14,385 nucleotides of DNA, taken from the NCBI GenBank assembly GCA_903823545.1, contig CAIJTL010001522.1, forward strand, positions 1 to 14,385, written 5' to 3'. This document shows, piece after piece, positions 7,882 to 14,385 of the stretch (its first letter is position 1; each line of letters starts with the position of its first letter). The DNA is from an uncultured Planctomycetaceae bacterium. GTDB lineage: Bacteria; Planctomycetota; Planctomycetia; Planctomycetales; Planctomycetaceae. Both the position numbers and the translations under genes were made by a program. Under the pieces are notes generated by a model. That model was not told where the DNA came from. It did no database searches and saw only the letters and a program-made list of their open reading frames with translations.

Positions 7882-7918
7882 AACAGCCCCACCGAGCCAA
7901 GCTCGGTGGGGGTTGTTT
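7882..7918. terminator. Strong bidirectional hairpin terminator between convergent genes
   Basis: An 11 bp perfect GC-rich stem (CCCCACCGAGC at 7887-7897, GCTCGGTGGGG at 7901-7911) has a 3 nt CAA loop. AAACA before it and TGTTT after it can pair further with a small internal loop, giving A- and T-rich flanks on both strands. It sits between the stop of the small membrane protein (plus) and the stop of purA (minus), where a shared terminator is expected. Confidence 0.85.
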
Positions 7919-7932
7919 GGATCAAGCGAGAG

Positions 7933-9216
<1,284 letters not shown>

Positions 9217-9223
9217 GGTGCTG

Positions 9224-9229
9224 TTCCTC
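9224..9229 (-). promoter_or_regulatory. Ribosome binding site of purA
   Basis: GAGGAA on the minus strand, 7 nt before the GTG at 9216-9214. It lies in the short gap between the MnmE-like stop and purA and is the main reason for choosing the GTG start over the upstream TTG. Confidence 0.75.
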
Positions 9230-9241
9230 AATGCGATCGAA

Positions 9242-10402
9242 TCAAAAATGACTTTGGACAAACGGGGCCAGTGTAGCGGCGAGGTTGTCGCGGTTCGATG
9301 CAGCGAGGACCGATTCGCGTAACGCCCAAAATGTCTGATGTTGCCGGCTGGTTAACGGGATAACCGCATTGCTCGGCGGAAGTTCGGGAATCAGTCGCCG
9401 CACAATTTCGTTCGACAGCTCCGACAGCCCAGTTCGCTGTAATGACGAGACGGAAATCGCCTGTGACGGCAGTTGTTCCAACCAGCGATTTGGTAAATCG
9501 ATTTTGTGAGCGACGATCAGCGCCTGCGGCCATTCCTGCAACAATTGAAAATCGTCCGCCTGCGGCGGCTGACTGACATCAATCACCAACACCGGACAGT
9601 CCGCAACCGACAACGCTTCGCGCGCTCGTGCGATTCCCGATGACTCCAACTCATCCGCCGAGCCACGTTGCCCCGCTGTGTCGCTCAAGCAAATCGGCCA
9701 ACCATCGAAGACGGTTTCCGCTGTCACTACATCGCGAGTTGTCCCCGGCTGATCGAAGACGATCGAGCGTTCGTAGCCAACCAGCGCATTGATCAAGCTC
9801 GACTTTCCGACGTTCGGTCTTCCGGCCAGGACGACGGACCAAGGTTGTGTGAGGTGCCGCCCGAATTGCGACCAACGCAAGATGCCGTCCAACATTGCCA
9901 CGATTTCGTCTCGCTGACCCGCCGCAGCGAAACGTTGCAACTGACTGATCGCTGCTGACAGACACCCCGTTTGTTCGACGATCCATGCCGCCGTGCGCAT
10001 GGTCGTGGCCTGCGACAGTGCATCGGCGAACTCTCGCTCCGTCCCGTTCGCCGATGACCACTGTGTCGGCCAATCGACTCGTTCGCAGCCAACTTGTGTG
10101 AGATCACCGACGATTCGCTGCACCGCTGCGTGCCCGCCGTGACAATGAACCTCAAACGATTCGTGGCTGTCTCGACAGATCACGACATCTTCAACGGGAT
10201 CGTTGCCCCATTGTCCGAAGCACAGCCGATCTAGCGGCAGGTCGCTCAACTCACGGCGATTAGCCGCTCGAAAGAGTTCGTTGCAGCGTTCGCCGAATCG
10301 CCCAACAACTCGAACCGTCGCCACGGCACCACGTCCCGATGGCGTCCAAACTGAGACGGTTGGTGAGTGAGTTGTCGGAGAATTGTTTGTTGAAAGTGAC
10401 AT
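9242..10402 (-). CDS. MnmE/TrmE-like GTPase, short and divergent
   Basis: The product (386 aa) has the MnmE layout but is about 70 residues shorter than E. coli MnmE (454 aa). N-terminal part: [18 protein letters not shown] (17-34) and VHCHGG (85-90) match the folate-binding domain. GTPase domain: P-loop GRPNVGKSS (194-202), G2 TTRD (221-224), G3 DTAG (241-244), G4 HKID (299-302) in place of NKxD, and a G5-like VSS (318-320). The helical domain is reduced, and the C-terminal CxGK motif carrying the cysteine of true MnmE is absent; the protein ends FVQSHF. MnmE with MnmG modifies the wobble uridine of tRNAs. This copy may be a lineage-specific paralogue with another role, so I leave the symbol empty. 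ATG 10402 is the first start after an in-frame TGA; no clear ribosome site is visible. It lies 25 bp upstream of purA. Confidence 0.85.
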   Translation of the reverse strand: MSLSTNNSPTTHSPTVSVWTPSGRGAVATVRVVGRFGERCNELFRAANRRELSDLPLDRLCFGQWGNDPVEDVVICRDSHESFEVHCHGGHAAVQRIVGDLTQVGCERVDWPTQWSSANGTEREFADALSQATTMRTAAWIVEQTGCLSAAISQLQRFAAAGQRDEIVAMLDGILRWSQFGRHLTQPWSVVLAGRPNVGKSSLINALVGYERSIVFDQPGTTRDVVTAETVFDGWPICLSDTAGQRGSADELESSGIARAREALSVADCPVLVIDVSQPPQADDFQLLQEWPQALIVAHKIDLPNRWLEQLPSQAISVSSLQRTGLSELSNEIVRRLIPELPPSNAVIPLTSRQHQTFWALRESVLAASNRDNLAATLAPFVQSHF

Positions 10403-10691
10403 CCAGCAATCTCATGACATCAGGTGAGCCGGGCCGCGTGGGTGTGACAACATTTATTTTTGGGGCAGCACTGCTGAGGTTGGTCAGGCGAGAGGCTCTC
10501 GGAAATTCGTTTTTGAAACGCAGAGTCCGCTGAGTAATCGCACGCAGAGGACGCGGAGATATCTCAGCGTCCTCTGCGTTGACCTCTGTTTTCTCTGCGT
10601 TTCAAAAGCACTTTTCCCAACAGGATTCCAACTCCGCTCGGACACAGCCCGGTTTACCAATAATTCGGTCAAGCACGATCACCCGACTGGT
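10403..10691. other. Spacer between haem protein and MnmE-like gene
   Basis: 289 bp without a convincing gene. The central part is the nested palindrome listed separately; the right-hand 84 bp is the 3' flank of the haem protein gene and shows no T-rich hairpin. The left-hand 100 bp is the upstream region of the MnmE-like gene and contains a small palindrome (CGAGAG/CTCTCG, 10489-10501). A 62-codon frame at 10484-10672 minus is only a translation of the repeat. Confidence 0.6.
10511..10607. repeat. Nested palindromic interspersed repeat (CGCAGAGG type)
   Basis: An outer perfect 15 bp inverted repeat (TTTTGAAACGCAGAG at 10511-10525, complement at 10593-10607) encloses an inner 38 bp palindrome at 10542-10579 that is perfect except for one pair (10555/10566). 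Both are centred at nearly the same point. The A/CGCAGAGG-rich make-up matches a class of palindromic intergenic repeats seen in many environmental bacteria including planctomycetes. Folded as RNA it would give a very long stem, so it may also end transcription of the haem protein gene. Confidence 0.85.
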
Positions 10692-13600
10692 CTACTTCGC
10701 CAGCGATTCCAAATACGCCAGCAGGGCTGCGAGTTCCGCTGGCGTCAATTTGCTGACCAATTCGACCGGCATGATCGAAATGGTTCGCTTGCCTCGTTCA
10801 TCGATCTCTTTGGTCTTGATCACGCTGACGATCCCCGCCGCGTTACGCAGTTCGACTTCATCGCCCGATTCGCGGACGACGAAGCCTTCTAGAATCTTGC
10901 CGCTGTCGAGCACAAAGTATTGTGACTCGAAACCCTGAGCGATTTTCGCACTTGGCTTGAGGATCGACTCAACCAGCTCCTCTCGCTTGTAACGCTTGGT
11001 GATGTCCTGGAGCAGCGGGCCTTTGAGTGGCTCGTCTTTGCTGACGGTGTGGCACGCGACGCAGCCTTGTTTGAGGAACAACTTGCGACCGAGATTCGCA
11101 TCACCCTTCGTCTTCACAGCGTCGGCAACGACTTGCTCGAACGGCAGCTTGCCGATGACGACGCGATTCGGGTCCGGGTTCTTATCGAGACCGAGTTGAT
11201 CGGCAGCAAACGTTGCTGCCTGTTTGACAGACTCGCGTTTGTCGGTCAGATGCGCACGGACTTGCAACTCATAAGTGTCGAAACGCGCGAGTCCGACCGC
11301 TCGCAATATACGAATTGTGGCCGCTTCGTTCTGCCACGCGGATTCGACCGTCTTCGCGGCGAGTTCTCGGACCTCTTTGGCAACGCCGTTGTTCTGGCTC
11401 AGATGCAACAACGTCGCGAAGGCGAGTTCCGAAACGACCTCGCCCGCGTTACGTCGAGTCCCCCCTTGCGAGGTCGTCGCTTTTCCGCCCGCGACAAGCG
11501 CCGGATCGACAGCCAGCTTGATCAGCGCGGCCACACGCTCGGCTTGGCGGTTGTCTTTCAGGAATTCGTCGCGGACCGCGATGACATCGTTCGATGAATT
11601 CTCGTCGGCCCAATCGGCGTGAACTCGGAACGCGATGTCGATTGCTTCAGGACTACCAACTCGTTGCAGCAAACGAACCGCTTTCGCTCGCAGCGGCAAC
11701 GGTTCTTTGGATGCTTCGGCAACCGATCTGAGCAGCGGCAACGTCGCCGCATCAGCCGGACGTGAGGCGATCACATCGAGCGCCGCAGGGCGAAGTACGG
11801 CATCATCCGCCGCGAGATGTAGGATTAACTCTGCCGCTTCCGGCAGAGTGACCTTGTGACGCCGTAGTTCGGTCAACAACCAACGTTGTTCGGTCTTGTT
11901 GGCCTTGAGCAACTCCGCTCGCAACACGGCTGCGATGCGATCGCTTTCGGACCAAGTTTCCGGTTTGTAGTACGGGCCGCTGGTGTCGGGCCGAGTCGTC
12001 CACCACTTACCGTCCCAGTCCGCTTCGCGCGAATGCAATCGTGCGAGCGTCGTGAGGAACGGTCGGCGTTGCGCGTCGGTCTTCACTCGTAGCTCAGGCG
12101 TCTCGCCTGAGTCCTTCACCGATTCCAATTTCGCAAGCACGCCATCGACAACCGCTTTCTCATGAATCGCCTGCAACACCAACCCGCCGCGTGCGGACAG
12201 CTCGGGTTTCGTGGGATCAATTGCGGCAAGGACGGCAACGGACGCTCGCAGATCAACGAGCGATTTCACCGTCGCGTGAACGACGAGCGGATCGGTGTCG
12301 AGCAATCGCGCGGCCAGTTTGTCGGCAATGCCTGACTTGCCGATTCGTCCCAAGCCGATGACCGCTTGCAGGCGGACTCGGGTCATTGAATCGTCGAGCG
12401 CCACGACAAACTGTTCGGTCGGCACGTTGTTGTTTTGAGGGACTCGGTCGGCGAGCGATTTGAGCGCGGACTCGCGTAGTTCTGGAAGTTTGCTCAATAG
12501 CACCAGTGGCTCGACCGCTTTGTCGCCGAGCAATTGTTTGAGCGTGAAGATTGCGGCGACTCGCGCGGTTTGTGGCTTGTCTGAGGCGGCGAGTTGCTCA
12601 AGTTTGTGGAGCACGTTTCCAACGTGCTTCTGTTTTTCCGGCACGTTGGAAACGTGCCCCACGGGGTAGCGCCGAAGCAATTCGCGTTGTGCGTGCAGAC
12701 GCAGCACGTGACCGCGGGATGCAATGTGTTCGACGAGTTGCTCATCGTTCGCGGCGTTGAGATCGGGGAACGGCGCGGCTTCGACCGAGGGATCAGTCAC
12801 TTGCACGACGTAGCCGACGTCAGGACGTGAGAAAGTGAATCCGCCGTCTTTCCACGTCGAAATGTAGAAGCGACCGCTGCCGTCGATGTCCATGTCGGTC
12901 GGTCGCGGGATTTCGACGAACGGTTGCTGATCCGCCTCGAATCCCGCTCCCTTTTGAGTCAGCGGGTGTCGATAGACGACGCTGCGTCCCCAGTCGCACG
13001 TGTAAAGCGAATGGCCGAACGGCTCGTTATGCAGCCCTTCGTCCACAAACAAAGAACCGCACGGCGAGCCCCCGCCGTAATCGGCCAAAGGTTGCACAAT
13101 CTCATCGGGGAAGTTCACGAACAGCGACGGATAACCCATCTGGGCTCCGGGGATGACGTGACTAAGCCGCACGTTCCAGCCGCCGCCATCATTCGTGTTG
13201 TCGCGCGTGAAGAGATCGAGATACGGGCTGACCGCCACGTCGTAGATGTTGCGTTGTCCGCGCGACACGATTTCTAGCTCAGTCCCGTCGGGCCGCACTC
13301 GAGCGATCCCGCCGCCGCGCAGTTGCACTTCTTTCTTGTCAGAGCCGACCGCTTTGATGAATCCGTAATCGCCGACCGCGATGTAAATCCAGCCGTCGAT
13401 TCCCATCTGAATGCCATTCGTGGTGTGATCCGCTCCACGAAACTTGAGATCGAAGCCGATCCCTTCAACGAGCGTTTCGCTCCGATCAGAAACACCGTCG
13501 CCGTTGTCGTCATGAAACACCGACAGGTTCGGCGGGGCGAGGCAAAAAACTCGCGTGTGCCGCGCTGAACTCGATCCGCCGACATTTTCAACAAACAAAC

Positions 13601-14385
13601 CGCGAGGGCTATCGACCTTCGCAAATGTCGTGAATTGATCCGCTTTGCCGTCGTTATCGGTGTCGATGCAGCGAACGATGCGACCTCGTTCCGGCTTCGA
13701 GTCGATCGAGCCGTTCTCATCCACACCGACAAAGATCTCGCCTGTCGGAGCGGCGGCGAGGCACGTTGGATAAGTCACGTTCGGCGGTGCGGCAAACAGC
13801 GTCGCCTTCCACCCGGCGGGAACTTTCACTCCATTCAGCGCAGCATCCTTCGACGCTTTCAACAATCCGGTCGCCGGTGAGATCGTCTTCTCGAACATCT
13901 GTTTGCCGTGCGCTTCAAACTCGAAAAAGCTTCCCCACTTGCCCGCTTCGAGCCCGGTGATGCTGACGCGCACGAAGCGAATTCCCGGCGCGTCGAACTT
14001 CAGCGTCTGCGTTTGTTCGGCGAGTTCTCCCTTTGATTGATCGGACAACATCTTCCAAGATTTCGCATCGTTGGAGCCTTCGACTTTGTAGCGGTAATGC
14101 GTGTTGTCCATTTCCCAAGTGATCTCGCAGCCGGTCAGGTCTTGCGGCTGTTCGAGATCGACCTGCCACCACTGCCCCGGCTCACCGTTGGGCGAGCACC
14201 AGCGCGAATCACTCTTGCCATCTACCGCATGTTCCGGCGGATGTCCGTCCTGTGAAGCCGATGCCTTCGCAGGCTTTCCCTTCGCTAGGTTCACCGGGAC
14301 CAAAACCTTCTGGACGGTTCGCTTCAACGGTTTTGAATAGCGCGGGTCATCGAGTTTGCCGACCGACCAGAGCAAACCTCGCGTG
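10692..14385 (-). CDS. PVC-type haem-binding protein with F5/8C and HEAT-like repeats (5' end outside window)
   Basis: The frame is open to the right edge, so the true start is not seen; an apparent start at 14375 is a TTG inside RGLLWSVGKLDD, which resembles the end of a ThuA domain. Counting from that codon (1227 residues): F5/8 type C (discoidin) carbohydrate-binding domain at about 29-157; PVC-type beta-propeller ('membrane-bound dehydrogenase' type, with FHDDNGDG and NIYDVAVSP) at about 179-530; HEAT-like helical repeats at about 545-1070; cytochrome c domain of the Pirellula/Verrucomicrobium type from about 1091, with CVACH at 1105-1109 and a possible axial Met in SIMPVEL. Likely an exported redox protein acting on sugars or polysaccharide, by family context only. 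Three short palindromic elements lie in frame inside the HEAT region. No frameshift is seen. The gene ends at TAG 10692. Confidence 0.93.
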   Translation of the reverse strand, partial: TRGLLWSVGKLDDPRYSKPLKRTVQKVLVPVNLAKGKPAKASASQDGHPPEHAVDGKSDSRWCSPNGEPGQWWQVDLEQPQDLTGCEITWEMDNTHYRYKVEGSNDAKSWKMLSDQSKGELAEQTQTLKFDAPGIRFVRVSITGLEAGKWGSFFEFEAHGKQMFEKTISPATGLLKASKDAALNGVKVPAGWKATLFAAPPNVTYPTCLAAAPTGEIFVGVDENGSIDSKPERGRIVRCIDTDNDGKADQFTTFAKVDSPRGLFVENVGGSSSARHTRVFCLAPPNLSVFHDDNGDGVSDRSETLVEGIGFDLKFRGADHTTNGIQMGIDGWIYIAVGDYGFIKAVGSDKKEVQLRGGGIARVRPDGTELEIVSRGQRNIYDVAVSPYLDLFTRDNTNDGGGWNVRLSHVIPGAQMGYPSLFVNFPDEIVQPLADYGGGSPCGSLFVDEGLHNEPFGHSLYTCDWGRSVVYRHPLTQKGAGFEADQQPFVEIPRPTDMDIDGSGRFYISTWKDGGFTFSRPDVGYVVQVTDPSVEAAPFPDLNAANDEQLVEHIASRGHVLRLHAQRELLRRYPVGHVSNVPEKQKHVGNVLHKLEQLAASDKPQTARVAAIFTLKQLLGDKAVEPLVLLSKLPELRESALKSLADRVPQNNNVPTEQFVVALDDSMTRVRLQAVIGLGRIGKSGIADKLAARLLDTDPLVVHATVKSLVDLRASVAVLAAIDPTKPELSARGGLVLQAIHEKAVVDGVLAKLESVKDSGETPELRVKTDAQRRPFLTTLARLHSREADWDGKWWTTRPDTSGPYYKPETWSESDRIAAVLRAELLKANKTEQRWLLTELRRHKVTLPEAAELILHLAADDAVLRPAALDVIASRPADAATLPLLRSVAEASKEPLPLRAKAVRLLQRVGSPEAIDIAFRVHADWADENSSNDVIAVRDEFLKDNRQAERVAALIKLAVDPALVAGGKATTSQGGTRRNAGEVVSELAFATLLHLSQNNGVAKEVRELAAKTVESAWQNEAATIRILRAVGLARFDTYELQVRAHLTDKRESVKQAATFAADQLGLDKNPDPNRVVIGKLPFEQVVADAVKTKGDANLGRKLFLKQGCVACHTVSKDEPLKGPLLQDITKRYKREELVESILKPSAKIAQGFESQYFVLDSGKILEGFVVRESGDEVELRNAAGIVSVIKTKEIDERGKRTISIMPVELVSKLTPAELAALLAYLESLAK
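11434..11477. repeat. In-frame palindromic element 3 inside haem protein gene
   Basis: ACGACCTCGC (11434-11443) and GCGAGGTCGT (11468-11477) form a perfect 10 bp inverted repeat around 24 bp. It encodes TTSQGGTRRNAGEVV (about residues 967-981), a glycine- and arginine-rich loop between helices. The frame is kept. Confidence 0.65.
12093..12111. repeat. In-frame palindromic element 2 inside haem protein gene
   Basis: CTCAGGCG and CGCCTGAG form perfect 8 bp arms around TCT. It encodes part of DSGETPELR (about residues 755-762), a polar insert between helices of the HEAT region. The frame is kept. Confidence 0.7.
12606..12662. repeat. In-frame palindromic element 1 inside haem protein gene
   Basis: GCACGTTTCCAACGTGC at 12611-12627 is perfectly complementary to 12641-12657 across a 13 bp spacer, and the stem continues as GTGG/CCAC with one mismatch, giving 22 bp arms. 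It encodes GHVSNVPEKQKHVGNVLH (about residues 573-590) in the frame of the haem protein. The peptide joins two HEAT-like helices and looks foreign to them. Confidence 0.85.

Noticed and set aside
9217..9261. 15-codon N-terminal extension of purA from a TTG
   Set aside because: It overlaps the MnmE-like gene end, and the GTG at 9216 has a strong ribosome site and family-typical length.
10484..10672. 62-codon minus-strand frame
   Set aside because: Its residues (QRKQRSTQRT type) are simply the translation of the nested palindromic repeat.
13274..13732. 152-codon minus-strand frame overlapping the haem protein
   Set aside because: It is an alternative frame of the same strand; the haem protein frame carries the conserved propeller motifs throughout, so no frameshift is implied.

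Overview
The window looks like chromosomal DNA of a planctomycete (phylum Planctomycetota). Three gene families typical of that group occur together: a Planctomycete-type cytochrome c (PSCyt1) protein, a PVC-type haem-binding protein with HEAT-like repeats, and a very large extracellular repeat protein with an N-terminal LEDRTLM segment related to the LEPR-XLL motif. Base composition is moderately GC-rich. I see no phage, transposase, CRISPR, rRNA or tRNA genes.

Layout from left to right. (1) 1-779, minus: 5' part of a secreted two-haem PSCyt1 protein whose C-terminal part lies outside the window. (2) 780-1108: spacer with small hairpins. (3) 1109-6355, minus: a 1748-residue cysteine-free surface or secreted protein with three CADG/He_PIG-like domains, ten cadherin-like repeats of about 110-120 residues and a C-terminal block of about eleven RTX calcium-binding nonapeptides. 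(4) 6356-6763: divergent promoter region with a long perfect inverted repeat. (5) 6764-7564, plus: dapB, for lysine and diaminopimelate synthesis. (6) 7629-7862, plus: small predicted membrane protein. (7) 7882-7918: strong hairpin terminator between convergent genes. (8) 7933-9216, minus: purA. (9) 9242-10402, minus: short divergent MnmE-like GTPase, 25 bp upstream of purA. (10) 10403-10691: spacer with a nested palindromic repeat. (11) 10692-14385, minus: large haem protein whose 5' end is outside the window; what is visible reads end of a probable ThuA domain, F5/8 type C (discoidin), PVC-type beta-propeller, HEAT-like repeats and terminal cytochrome c.

The housekeeping core (dapB, purA, MnmE-like GTPase) sits between large exported-protein genes. 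The two haem proteins are of families expanded in planctomycetes, often discussed in connection with polysaccharide or sugar breakdown, but nothing here fixes a substrate.

I do not see a complete new defence or metabolic system. The most unusual signal is a set of three short palindromic elements lying in frame inside the HEAT-repeat part of the haem protein gene, plus a nested palindrome just downstream of it. They resemble, in principle, the protein-coding palindromic elements known from Rickettsia. The second item of interest is the MnmE-like GTPase without the C-terminal CxGK motif, placed directly upstream of purA.
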